NCBI RefSeq assembly: GCF_000425065.1
Contig: NZ_AULB01000010.1
Location: forward strand, 276,881-340,880
DNA: 64,000 nt
Direction: 5' to 3'
Source: Actinomadura rifamycini DSM 43936
GTDB taxonomy: Bacteria > Actinomycetota > Actinomycetes > Streptosporangiales > Streptosporangiaceae
Shown: in pieces, positions 40,687 through 49,106 of the stretch
Layout: each line of letters opens with the position of its first letter
Numbering within the stretch: position 1 is the first letter of the stretch
Made by a program: the position numbers and the translations under genes
The notes under the pieces: generated by a model
The model's database searches: none
The model's input: only the letters and a program-made list of their open reading frames with translations
What the model was told of the DNA's origin: nothing

Positions 40687-42885
40687 CTACTTGCCGGGCT
40701 CGGGGTCGCGGGGCAGGCCGAGGAGGCGCTCGCCGATGATGTTCAGCTGCACCTCGGTGGTGCCGCCGTAGATCGTCATCGAGCGGCTGAACAGCATCGC
40801 GCGGGCCACGATGCCGCCCTCGGTCATCGGGACCTCGGTGGTGGCGGCCGCGCCCTGCGACGCCCAGCAGTAGTCGGCGACGTCCTGGTTGAACTGGACG
40901 CCGAGGAGCTTGCGGACGCTCGCCTCCGCGCCCGGCTCCACGCCGTTGAGCTGCTTCAGCGTCGTGCGCAGGCCGAGCAGGTCGATCGACTGGCCCTGCG
41001 CGATGAGCTTGCCGACCTCGCCGGCCGCGACGGCGTCCAGCTCCTTGCCCCGGAAGAACTTCAGCAGCTCGGGGACGCCCATGCCGAGGCCGCCGCCGGT
41101 GGACAGCGACACCCGCTCGTTGGACAGGGTGTTGCGGGCGACCTGCCAGCCCTTGTTCACCTCGCCGACGACCTGGTCGTCGGGGACGAACACGCCGTCG
41201 AGGAAGACCTCGTTGAACAGGGCGTCGCCGGTCAGCTCGCGGAGCGGGCGGACGTCCACGCCCGGGGCCTTCATGTCGACGAGGAAGTACGTGATCCCGT
41301 CGTGCTTGGCGGCGTCGGGGTCGGTGCGGGCGATGCAGAAGCCCCACTGGGCGTGCTGCGCCATCGACGTCCAGATCTTCTGGCCGGTGAGCTTCCAGCC
41401 GCCCTCGACCCGCTCGGCCTTCATCGACAGGGAGGCCAGGTCGGAGCCGGCGCCGGGCTCGGAGAACAGCTGGCACCAGACCATCTGCCCGCGCAGCGTC
41501 GGGCGCAGGAACCGCTCCTTCTGCTCCTCGGTCCCGTAGCGGACGAGCGAGGGCACCAGCCACGCGCCGATGACCAGGTTCGGGGCCTTGACCCCGGCGG
41601 CCTTCAGCTCCTGCTGGATGAGGACCTGCTCGACCGGCCCGGCCGCGCGGCCCCACGGCTTCGGGAAGTGCGGGACGGTCCAGCCCTCGTCGCCCATCCG
41701 GGTGTTGCGCTCGGTCTTGTCCTCGATCTCCGCCAGCGCGGCGATCTCGGCCTGGATCCGCTCGCGGGTCGGCTGCGCGTCCTCGTCGAGCTCCAGGACC
41801 ACCTCGCGGCGGCCGCCGGCGAGGGCGGTCGCGGCGACCTCGGCGGCCCAGTCCTTCGCGGGGCCGAGCAGCGCGCGCAGGGTGAGCGTCCGGCGCAGGT
41901 ACACGTGCGCGTCGTGCTCCCACGTGAAGCCGATGCCGCCGAGGATCTGGATGGCGTCGCGGGCCGTCCGGACGCCCGCGTCGGCGGCGATCACCGCGGC
42001 GACCGCGGCGGCGAACCCGGCGTCGGGCGAGGCGTCGTCGAGCGCGCGGGCCGCGTCCCAGGCGGCGGCGCGGGCCTGCTCGAGCGCGATGAGCATCCGG
42101 GCGGCCTTGTGCTTGACGCCCTGGAACTGCCCGATCGGGCGGCCGAACTGCTCGCGCACCTTCGCGTACTCGGCGGCGGTGGTGACCAGCCAGTCGGCGG
42201 CGCCCGCCGCCTCGGCGCCGAACAGCGCCGCCGCGAGGTTCCGGACGGCCCCGGCGGTGATGTCGTCCAGCAGCCGGTCGCCGGTGACCGTGACCCCGGA
42301 CGCCTCGACCTTCGCGACCCGCCGGACCCGGTCCAGGCTCTCGACGGGCGTCACGGTGACGTCGGCGGCGTCCACCGCGACCCAGTGCTCGGCGCCGTCC
42401 TCCGCCGTCACCGGCAGGACCAGCACGTCCGCGAGGGACGCGCCGAGCACCGTGGCGGCCTCCCCGGACACGACGAGCGCGTCGCCGTCGCGGCGCGCGG
42501 TGAGCGCGCCCTCGAGGGCGACCGCCGCCGTGCGGGACCCGTCCGCCAGGACCGGCAGCAGCTCCGCGCACGCCTTGGCGTTGCCGGACGCGTCGATCAC
42601 CGCGCTGGCGAGCACCGTGGGGAGGAACGGGCCGGGCGCGGCGGCCCGGCCCAGCTCCTCCAGCACGATCGCCAGCTCGAGCAGGCCGTAGCCCTGCCCG
42701 CCGTGCTTCTCGTCGAGGTGCAGGCCCAGCAGGCCCTGCTCGGCCAGGGCCGACCAGAAGGCGGGCCTCGTCTCTTCGTCCGCGTCCAGCGCGGCCCGTA
42801 CGACCGTCGCCGGGATGTTGCGCTCGGCGAAGCCGCGCACCGATTCGGCGAGCGCCTCGTGCTCCTCGGTCAGCCCGATGGCCAT
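40687..42885 (-). CDS. two-domain acyl-CoA dehydrogenase (FadE34-like)
   Basis: The 732-residue flavoenzyme is two acyl-CoA dehydrogenase domains in one chain. The first (about 1-370) has a weak active site but keeps RDAIQILGGIGFTWEHDAHVYLRR. The second (about 375-730) has FSEPGAGSDLASLSMKAER, WTSMAQHAQWGFCIARTDP and the terminal MTIYGGTTEVQLNIIGERLLGLP. Such fused ACADs occur in actinobacterial steroid or bile-acid side-chain catabolism (FadE34) and in other beta-oxidation pathways. A KstR-like palindrome 38 bp upstream fits sterol- or fatty-acid-linked control. The actual substrate cannot be assigned. Confidence 0.88.
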   Translation of the reverse strand: MAIGLTEEHEALAESVRGFAERNIPATVVRAALDADEETRPAFWSALAEQGLLGLHLDEKHGGQGYGLLELAIVLEELGRAAAPGPFLPTVLASAVIDASGNAKACAELLPVLADGSRTAAVALEGALTARRDGDALVVSGEAATVLGASLADVLVLPVTAEDGAEHWVAVDAADVTVTPVESLDRVRRVAKVEASGVTVTGDRLLDDITAGAVRNLAAALFGAEAAGAADWLVTTAAEYAKVREQFGRPIGQFQGVKHKAARMLIALEQARAAAWDAARALDDASPDAGFAAAVAAVIAADAGVRTARDAIQILGGIGFTWEHDAHVYLRRTLTLRALLGPAKDWAAEVAATALAGGRREVVLELDEDAQPTRERIQAEIAALAEIEDKTERNTRMGDEGWTVPHFPKPWGRAAGPVEQVLIQQELKAAGVKAPNLVIGAWLVPSLVRYGTEEQKERFLRPTLRGQMVWCQLFSEPGAGSDLASLSMKAERVEGGWKLTGQKIWTSMAQHAQWGFCIARTDPDAAKHDGITYFLVDMKAPGVDVRPLRELTGDALFNEVFLDGVFVPDDQVVGEVNKGWQVARNTLSNERVSLSTGGGLGMGVPELLKFFRGKELDAVAAGEVGKLIAQGQSIDLLGLRTTLKQLNGVEPGAEASVRKLLGVQFNQDVADYCWASQGAAATTEVPMTEGGIVARAMLFSRSMTIYGGTTEVQLNIIGERLLGLPRDPEPGK

Positions 42886-42923
42886 GCGTCCAACCCTTCT
42901 GAGACCGCTTTTCGCGCGATTCT

Positions 42924-42941
42924 AGAACAGAGTTCTGTTCT
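42924..42941. promoter_or_regulatory. KstR/TetR-like palindrome upstream of the acyl-CoA dehydrogenase
   Basis: AGAACAGAGTTCTGTTCT consists of perfect 8-base arms around GT, 38 bp before the dehydrogenase start. It also contains AGAAC..GTTCT half-sites, the core of KstR operators in sterol-degrading actinobacteria. No kstR gene is in the window. Confidence 0.6.
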
Positions 42942-42962
42942 GGCGGGACGGCGGCCCGGGTC

Positions 42963-44036
42963 TCAGTCGAGCGCGGTCCGCGCGTCCCGCTCCTCGCCGG
43001 CCGCCGCGGCGGCCTCGACCTGCGCGCCCTTCTCCCGGTCCGGCGCCGCGCCCGCCGTCGCGGCCTTCTTCGCGGCCTTCTTCGGCGGGGCCACGAGGCT
43101 GACCACGGTGACCGCGACGAGGGTGCCGGCGATGACCGAGAGCGACAGCCAGATCGGGATGTCCGGGGCCCAGTGGAAGCCGTACTCGTGCAGCGCGTGC
43201 AGCACCAGCTTGACGCCGATGAACCCGAGGATGAACGCCAGCCCGTGGCTGAGGTAGGCGAGCCGCTCCGCGAGGCCGCCCAGCAGGAAGTACAGCTGCA
43301 CCAGGCCCATCAGGGCGAACGCGTTGGCGGTGAACACCAGGTACGGCTCGGTGGTCAGACCGAAGATCGCCGGGATGGAGTCGAGCGCGAACAGCACGTC
43401 GGTGGTGCCGATCGCGATCATGACGATCAGCAGCGGGGTGGCGAGGCGGCGGCCGTTCTCCCGGGTGAGGAACCGGTTGCCGTCGTAGGCGTCGGCCGTC
43501 GGGATGACCCGCTTGGCCCAGCGCAGGATGCCGTTCTCCCCGACCTCGTCGTCGTCCTCGCCGCGGACGAGCCCGAAGGCCGTCCAGATGAGGATCGCGC
43601 CGAAGATGAAGAACACCCAGGTGAAGGCGGCCAGCGCCGCCGCGCCGACCGCGATGAAGATGCCGCGCAGCACCAGCGCGATGATGATCCCGGCCATCAG
43701 CACGGTGTGCTCCGACCGCTTCGGCACGGCGAACCGCGCCAGGATCACCATGAACACGAAGAGGTTGTCGACGCTGAGGCTCTTCTCGGTGACGAAGCCG
43801 CCGAAGTACTGCGCGGCGTACTCGCCTCCGGAGAACGCCCAGACGCCGAGGCCGAACACCACGGCGAGGCCGATGTAGACCGACGACCAGAACGCGGCGC
43901 GCCGGGTGGTGAACTCCCGGGTGTCGTTCCGGTGGATGAGGAACAGGTCGGCGAGGATGACGGCGAGGATTCCGACGAGCGTCAGAACCCACACCCAGGG
44001 GGCGACGGACAAGGTGAACTCTCCTCCGGCGGACAT
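42963..44036 (-). CDS. TerC/Alx family membrane protein, Mn2+ riboswitch-controlled
   Basis: The 357-residue inner-membrane protein has nine or so helices of the TerC family, with the conserved acidic membrane motifs LSVDNLFVF and IGTTDVLFALDSIPA. The C-terminus is a charged Lys/Ala/Glu tail. TerC/Alx proteins act in manganese export or loading of secreted metalloproteins, and many are preceded by a yybP-ykoY riboswitch; this one is too (44046-44147). That makes Mn2+ efflux or homeostasis more likely than tellurite resistance. The ATG at 44036 is preceded by the leader rather than a strong Shine-Dalgarno. Confidence 0.9.
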   Translation of the reverse strand: MSAGGEFTLSVAPWVWVLTLVGILAVILADLFLIHRNDTREFTTRRAAFWSSVYIGLAVVFGLGVWAFSGGEYAAQYFGGFVTEKSLSVDNLFVFMVILARFAVPKRSEHTVLMAGIIIALVLRGIFIAVGAAALAAFTWVFFIFGAILIWTAFGLVRGEDDDEVGENGILRWAKRVIPTADAYDGNRFLTRENGRRLATPLLIVMIAIGTTDVLFALDSIPAIFGLTTEPYLVFTANAFALMGLVQLYFLLGGLAERLAYLSHGLAFILGFIGVKLVLHALHEYGFHWAPDIPIWLSLSVIAGTLVAVTVVSLVAPPKKAAKKAATAGAAPDREKGAQVEAAAAAGEERDARTALD

Positions 44037-44045
44037 GTTTGAGCG

Positions 44046-44147
44046 CCGGAGGTCTCTCCCGCCCTGCAGGGAACGGGCCGCGGAACCCGAGCCGGTACGG
44101 ACCGGCCGTGCTGACGAGAACCGCGCGCAGGGATACTCCCCTCCACT
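44046..44147 (-). promoter_or_regulatory. yybP-ykoY manganese riboswitch
   Basis: On the minus strand the leader of terC begins GTGGAGGGGAGTATCCCTG and ends GGGCGGGAGAGACCTCC, closing the P1 stem GGAGG/CCTCC. GGGGAGTA and GAGAGACC are the two invariant loop segments of this RNA class, and between them lie P2-P4-like helices including GGCCGGTCC. Such RNAs sense Mn2+ and activate export genes. The 3' end is ten bases from the terC ATG, so control of translation initiation is likely. Confidence 0.85.
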
Positions 44148-44247
44148 GCCTCCTTAAACGCGGTCCCCCAACGGCCGGTTCCCGCATCGCCAAGATTTTT
44201 TGACGTCTTCCCGAACCCGGACCCGCCGGAGAGCGTCTAAGGTCCTG

Positions 44248-45489
44248 TCACTCGCCGCTCCCGCGCCGGGCCCGCCCCTCCCGCAGCTCCCGGTAGAGGC
44301 GGACGAGCTGGTCGACGGCGTCGTCCTCGCCCGGCAGCAGCGCCGCCCGCGCGGCGGCGGCCGACGCCAGCCGCGCCGCGAGCGCCGGGTCGTCCAGCAC
44401 CCGGCTCACCGCGCGCTCCAGCGCCCCGGCGTCCCCCGGCGGGACGAGCAGCGCCGCCTCGCTCTCGGGGCCCTGCAGCAGCCCGCCGCCCGTCCGGTCG
44501 GCGGCGCCCACCAGCCTCGGGATCCCGCCGACGCGGGTCGCGACCAGCGGCCGCCCCGCCCGCAGGATCTCCTGCACGATCAGCGGCTGCCCCTCCCACA
44601 CGCTCGGGACGGCCGCGACGTCGGCGGCCGCCAGCAGCTCGGGCACGTCCCGGCGGCGGCCCAGCAGCACCACCGGCAGCCCCTCGCGGTCGATGCGGGC
44701 GCGCAGCCCGTCCTCCAGCGGCCCGTCGCCCGCGATCGCGACGAGGGGCCGCGGCTCCCGGGCCGCCCACCCGCGGGCGGCGTCCAGCAGCGTCGGGAAG
44801 CCCTTCTGGTCGGCGAGCCGCCCCACCGCGAGGACCAGCGGGCGCTCCCCCACCCCCAGCTCCGCGCGCCGGTCGGCGCGGGCGGCCGGGCCGGGCTGGG
44901 CGCGCGGCGCGGGCGACGGGACGAGCGCGTGGCCCGTCGAGCGGGCGCCGAGGTCGCGCATCCGCTCCTCCAGGTCCGGCGACACCCCGAGCACGACGTC
45001 GGCGCCGCGCGCCACGACGCGTTCCAGCGCCCCGTAGACCGCGGCGGTCCGGCCCCCGGCGATGACGGCGTTGTGCAGGGTGACCGCCAGCGGCGGCCCG
45101 CCGCGCGCGATCCGCAGCGGCCCGGGCGCGGGCCGCGCGCACGCCGCCGCCGCGAACGCGCCCGCCCGCAGACCGTGCGCGTGGACGACGTCCGCGCCGC
45201 GCAGCAGCGTCCGCAGCCGCGCGACGGCCTTCGCGTCCCGCAGCGGGCGGGGCCGGTCGGCCAGGTCCACGGCGGCGAACCGGACGCCGGACCGCGCGAA
45301 CCCGAACCTGGCGTCGGTGTCGGCGGGCCCGCACACCACGACCCGCGCGCCGCGCTCGGCCAGCCCGGCCGCGACCGACCGCACGTGCCGCCCGACACCG
45401 CCCGCGGCCGTCCCGAGGACGAGCGCGACCCGCAGCCCGTCCACCCGGTCCACCCCTGCCAGCCCCTTCGGCTCCGGCTCATCCGGCAT
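44248..45489 (-). CDS. glycosyltransferase family 4-like
   Basis: The 413-residue cytoplasmic enzyme is a GT-B glycosyltransferase. The N-terminal acceptor domain starts LRVALVLGTAAGGVGRHVRSVAAGLAERGARVVV and includes VVHAHGLRAG. The C-terminal donor domain has VLAVGRLADQKGFPTLLDA and VAAVPSVWEGQPLIVQEILRAGRPLVATRVGGIPR (EX7E-like donor motif). It is the last gene of the run nadK to here and overlaps murJ by 11 bp. With the MraY-like and MurJ proteins it suggests assembly of a lipid-linked glycan. Donor and acceptor are unknown. Confidence 0.88.
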   Translation of the reverse strand: MPDEPEPKGLAGVDRVDGLRVALVLGTAAGGVGRHVRSVAAGLAERGARVVVCGPADTDARFGFARSGVRFAAVDLADRPRPLRDAKAVARLRTLLRGADVVHAHGLRAGAFAAAACARPAPGPLRIARGGPPLAVTLHNAVIAGGRTAAVYGALERVVARGADVVLGVSPDLEERMRDLGARSTGHALVPSPAPRAQPGPAARADRRAELGVGERPLVLAVGRLADQKGFPTLLDAARGWAAREPRPLVAIAGDGPLEDGLRARIDREGLPVVLLGRRRDVPELLAAADVAAVPSVWEGQPLIVQEILRAGRPLVATRVGGIPRLVGAADRTGGGLLQGPESEAALLVPPGDAGALERAVSRVLDDPALAARLASAAAARAALLPGEDDAVDQLVRLYRELREGRARRGSGE

Positions 45490-47098
45490 CTCGCGCGACC
45501 TTCCTGGTGAGGACGGCCCGCAGGTCCCGGCCGTCGATGGCGAACACGATGATCACGAACACGGCGGCGGCGACGGCGGCCGCCAGGATCCCGGTGCCGA
45601 TGGCCGTCGCCTGACCGTCCGCGCCGGCCAGGGCGGACACGGCGTACCCGGCGGCGCCTCCCCCGGCGCCGCCCGCCAGGCCCGCCGCCAGCACCCGCGG
45701 GACGCCCTCCAGCGCCGCCCGTCCGCGCGCCCGCAGCAGCACGGCCAGCAGCAGCGCCCCGGCCACCGTCATCCCGATCGCGTTGCCGGCGCCGAGCGCG
45801 GCGACGACGGACCCGCGGTCCACGAGCGCGACCAGGACCAGGTCGGCGGCCATCACCGTCACCCACCCCGCGACGACCGCCAGGGCGGCGGCCCGGCCCC
45901 GGTGGCAGGCGTACAGCACGCGCTGCCCGAGGTGGGCGACGAGCCCGTAGCCGAGCAGCCCCGGCGCGAACGCCAGGACGGCGCGGGACAGCACGTCCTG
46001 CTGGGCCGGGGCGCCCGGGTTGAACACCACCGACACCGGGAGCGCGACGGCGAGCAGGACGGCGGCGCCGGCGCACGTCACGAGGATCACCGCGCGGGTC
46101 GTCGCGGCGGTGATCCGGTCGAACCGCTCCCGGTCCTCCTCGCCGGCGCGGGCCGACAGCATCGGGAACGCGCTGGTGGCGATCGGCACCGCGAGGATCG
46201 CCCACGGCAGCAGGTACAGCGCCCAGGCGTACTGGTAGTTGGCGAGCGCGCCGCCGGTGCCCTGGTAGCTGAGCCGCACGACGAGCAGCGCCGCGACCTG
46301 CTGCGCCGCGACGGTCGCGATGCCCGCGAGGGCCAGCCGCCGGACCCGCCGCGCCACCCCGTCGGGGAAGCGCAGCGCGGGCCGCAGCCCGAGCCGCAGC
46401 CGCCAGGCGGCGATCCCGGCCGTGACCGCCATGGCGACGCCGCCGAGCGCGGTGCCGACGGCGAGGGTCAGCTCGGCCGAGCGCGGCAGCTCCGCCAGGT
46501 CGTTCTCGTAGCCCCGGCCGAGCGGCGCGTACGCGACGTAGGCGCCGATCACCACCAGGCTCGACATCAGCGGCGCCAGCGCGGGCGCGACGAACCGTCG
46601 GTGCGACTGCAGCAGCCCGTACAGCACGACCGCGATGCCGTACATCAGCATCTGCGGCGCCATGATCGCGAGCATGGTGGAGGCGACGTCGGTGAGGGGC
46701 CCGCGCTCGCACCCCTGCAGGTCGCCGCCCACCATCAGCTCCACGATGGGGCCGGACGCCAGCGCCATCAGCGCCGACAGCGGCACCATCAGCACGACGA
46801 CCCAGGTCAGCAGCGCCGACCCGATGCGGCGCACCTCGGCGCGGTCGCCGCGGTCGGCCGCGGCGGCGAGCACCGGCACCACCATGCTCGTCAGGGCGCC
46901 GCCCGCGACGATCTCGTAGACGATGAGCGGGAGCTGCGTCGAGGTGAAGTACGCCTGGCTGAGGCAGGACGTGGTGACGGTCTGCGAGAAGGCGTAGGTG
47001 CGGCCGAATCCGGCGAGCCGGGACAGCACCGTGATGATCGCGATGACGAGGGCGGCCCCGGCGATGCCGCCGGTCAGGCGGCGCAGGGACGGGGGCAT
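45479..47098 (-). CDS. murJ: MurJ/MviN-type lipid-linked oligosaccharide flippase
   Basis: The 539-residue protein has about 14 membrane helices with the MOP/MviN signature (TVLSRLAGFGRTYAFSQTVTTSCLSQAYFTSTQLPLIVYEIVAGGALTSMVVPVLAAA). The central part has SFPMLSARAGEEDRERFDR and VVFNPGAPAQQDVLSRAVLAFAPGLLGYGL. MurJ flips lipid II; actinobacteria carry several paralogues. Because it sits between a MraY-like gene and a glycosyltransferase, this one may flip another lipid-linked glycan. The ATG is at 47098 and the 3' end overlaps the glycosyltransferase start. Confidence 0.85.
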   Translation of the reverse strand: MPPSLRRLTGGIAGAALVIAIITVLSRLAGFGRTYAFSQTVTTSCLSQAYFTSTQLPLIVYEIVAGGALTSMVVPVLAAAADRGDRAEVRRIGSALLTWVVVLMVPLSALMALASGPIVELMVGGDLQGCERGPLTDVASTMLAIMAPQMLMYGIAVVLYGLLQSHRRFVAPALAPLMSSLVVIGAYVAYAPLGRGYENDLAELPRSAELTLAVGTALGGVAMAVTAGIAAWRLRLGLRPALRFPDGVARRVRRLALAGIATVAAQQVAALLVVRLSYQGTGGALANYQYAWALYLLPWAILAVPIATSAFPMLSARAGEEDRERFDRITAATTRAVILVTCAGAAVLLAVALPVSVVFNPGAPAQQDVLSRAVLAFAPGLLGYGLVAHLGQRVLYACHRGRAAALAVVAGWVTVMAADLVLVALVDRGSVVAALGAGNAIGMTVAGALLLAVLLRARGRAALEGVPRVLAAGLAGGAGGGAAGYAVSALAGADGQATAIGTGILAAAVAAAVFVIIVFAIDGRDLRAVLTRKVARDAG

Positions 47099-47149
47099 GC
47101 TCGGAGTTCTCTGGAAGGGTTCACGGTGGGATGCAGGGGGGACTTCCGC

Positions 47150-48145
47150 CTACACGGGGTCGGGGGCCGACGCGCCGTCCTCCGCGGGACCGGCCTGCGG
47201 CGGCACGGCCGCGGCCCGCGCGGCGGCTCCGGGGGCCTGCTCGGGGACGGGGCGGCGGCCGAGCATGTCGATGCGGTGCAGCACCGGCGTGTCGCGGATG
47301 ACCTTGGTGAAGCTGACCTTCTCGCTGGCGGCGTTCAGCCCGACGACGGCGGCGAGCACGGCGAGGCGCGGGCCCCGGCCGAGGCGGGTGGCGGCCAGGC
47401 CGAGCAGCGCGCCGAGGGCGTTGGCGCCGGTGTCGCCGAGCATCGCCCGTTCGGCGAGGTCCTCGGGGAGGAGCGCGGCGGCGGCGCCGAGCGGCGCGGC
47501 GGCCACCGCGGACCCGGCGGACGTCAGCGCCAGCGGCGCCCCGGTGATCAGACCGACCTTCACGGCACGGCCCGGGCGCAGGTCGAACAGGTTCATCAGG
47601 TTGGCGCTCCCTGCGACGAGCGCGCCGTTGACGGCGGTGTCGAACGCGCGGCCCGTGCGGGTGGGCGCCGGCGACCCGGCGATCGCGGCGGCGGCCAGCC
47701 CGGTCGCGCCGATCCCGAGGATCTTCACGGCGCCGCTGGTGACCTCGCCGCGGGCGAGGGCGCCGAGGTGCCCCTTGAAGCCGCGGGACGCGCCCGAGCC
47801 GGTCAGGTCGTCGTAGCCGCCGAGGACGCCCGACCCGGCGCCCGCGAGCAGCGCGGCGGCCCGCAGCCGGCCGCCCGGCCCGGCCCCGAGGCCGGGGGCG
47901 AGCAGGCCGCCCGCGACGGCGCCCGCGGCGAACGCGGGGCCCTCCAGCAGGGTGACGGGCTCGCCGCGGTGGTTCGTGCGGCCCCAGACCTCCCGGCCCG
48001 GGACGCCGTTCAGGCCCGGCGGGCGGCGGGTCAGCGCCGTGTAGGCGGCGCGGGCGGCGACGGCGCCGAGCACCGCGCCGGCCGCCGTCCGCAGGGCGCG
48101 GGCGCCCGCCCCCGCGCGTCCCGCCGTGCCCGCCGTACCGCTCAT
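47150..48145 (-). CDS. MraY/WecA-like polyprenyl-phosphate sugar-phosphate transferase, divergent
   Basis: The 331-residue membrane protein shows the landmarks of the MraY/WecA superfamily in order. NGVPGREVWGR matches the initial NxxR-like loop, GGYDDLTGSGASRGFKGHL the DDxxD/K metal region, GSANLMNLFDLRPGRAVK the NxxNLxDG-like loop, and AMLGDTGANALGALLG the GDxG loop. The transferase would attach a sugar-1-phosphate to a polyprenyl phosphate. Some canonical residues are altered, so it may be a divergent or inactive member. The gap to steB is four bases and to murJ 51 bases. Confidence 0.72.
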   Translation of the reverse strand: MSGTAGTAGRAGAGARALRTAAGAVLGAVAARAAYTALTRRPPGLNGVPGREVWGRTNHRGEPVTLLEGPAFAAGAVAGGLLAPGLGAGPGGRLRAAALLAGAGSGVLGGYDDLTGSGASRGFKGHLGALARGEVTSGAVKILGIGATGLAAAAIAGSPAPTRTGRAFDTAVNGALVAGSANLMNLFDLRPGRAVKVGLITGAPLALTSAGSAVAAAPLGAAAALLPEDLAERAMLGDTGANALGALLGLAATRLGRGPRLAVLAAVVGLNAASEKVSFTKVIRDTPVLHRIDMLGRRPVPEQAPGAAARAAAVPPQAGPAEDGASAPDPV

Positions 48146-48149
48146 CAGG

Positions 48150-49106
48150 TCACCCGCTCTTCCCCGCCGTGGGCGCGGGCGAGGGCAGGTAGCCGCTCAC
48201 TCCGGCGCCCGTCCCGTACTGCCCGGACTCGCCGCTCAGCTCCTTCTGCAGCGCCAGGATCGCCACGACCTGACCGGAGGCGGTGTCCACGATGTCGACG
48301 GTGGAGACCGACTCGGCGGCGTCGGAGTCGCGCAGCGCCGCGATCAGCCCGCCGTCGCTCGCGGCGGGCGGCGGGCCGCCCACGACGGTACCGCTTCCGG
48401 CGCCGTCGAGGGCGGACGCCAGCGAGATCAGCGCCTCGTTGGCGTCGTCACCGCCCTCGTAGGCGTAGGCGGCGGCCGGGGCGACCATGACGGCGAGGGT
48501 CGCGCGGCGGCCCGGCTCGCCGGTCGTGGTCACGTACCCGGCTTCGGTGAACGCGCCGAGGACCGCGCCGGTCGCGGCGTCCTCGCGGCCGGCCTCGGCC
48601 GGTTCGCGGGTGACGAGCGCGCTCGCGAGCACGGCGCCGGCCTTGTCGTAGGTGCCCGCGTCCGCGGGGAACTCGACCCCCTCGGCCTTCAGCCGCCCGG
48701 CGAGCGCGTCGACGGTGGCGCGCTGGTCGCCGTCCAGCAGCTTCTTCTGGACGGTGACGCGGCCGGTGACGGCGGCGCCGGCGTTCTTCACCAGCTCGCC
48801 GACCCGCTCGATGCTGTCGTCGCCCGCGCCGGGCGTCTCGACCAGGACCACGGACTGGCCCTTGAGGCGGTTCTCGACGATCTGCGGGGCGAGCACCCCG
48901 GCGAACTGCTCTTCGCCGTTGACCCGGTGCTGCAGGTCGCGCTGCGCCTCCCGGGCCTGCTGGGCGCTGTCGGCGGCGGAGTTGGCCTGTTCGCGCAGGG
49001 TCTCGCTGACCGAGTTCGACAGGGTGGTGGAGCCCAGCACGATGCCGAGCGCGAGCGCGAGGAAGATCGCGACGATGGAGACGAGGTGGTATCGGAAATC
49101 GATCAC
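48150..49106 (-). CDS. SteB/MctB-like envelope protein (Rv1698 family)
   Basis: The 318-residue protein has a single N-terminal membrane anchor (IDFRYHLVSIVAIFLALALGIVLGSTTL) and a large exported domain with a coiled-coil start (LREQANSAADSAQQAREAQRDLQHRV). It is the homologue of mycobacterial Rv1698, described as the copper channel MctB and, in corynebacteria, as the SteA partner SteB in cell division. GTG at 49106 overlaps the steA stop by four bases, which supports the SteAB partnership here. The C-terminus is Gly/Ser/Pro-rich. Confidence 0.85.
   Translation of the reverse strand: MIDFRYHLVSIVAIFLALALGIVLGSTTLSNSVSETLREQANSAADSAQQAREAQRDLQHRVNGEEQFAGVLAPQIVENRLKGQSVVLVETPGAGDDSIERVGELVKNAGAAVTGRVTVQKKLLDGDQRATVDALAGRLKAEGVEFPADAGTYDKAGAVLASALVTREPAEAGREDAATGAVLGAFTEAGYVTTTGEPGRRATLAVMVAPAAAYAYEGGDDANEALISLASALDGAGSGTVVGGPPPAASDGGLIAALRDSDAAESVSTVDIVDTASGQVVAILALQKELSGESGQYGTGAGVSGYLPSPAPTAGKSG

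Noticed and set aside
44248..45489. Mobile-element or horizontal-transfer signature around the glycan genes
   Set aside because: GC content, codon bias and overlaps match the neighbours, and no integrase, transposase or flanking repeat was found anywhere in the window.
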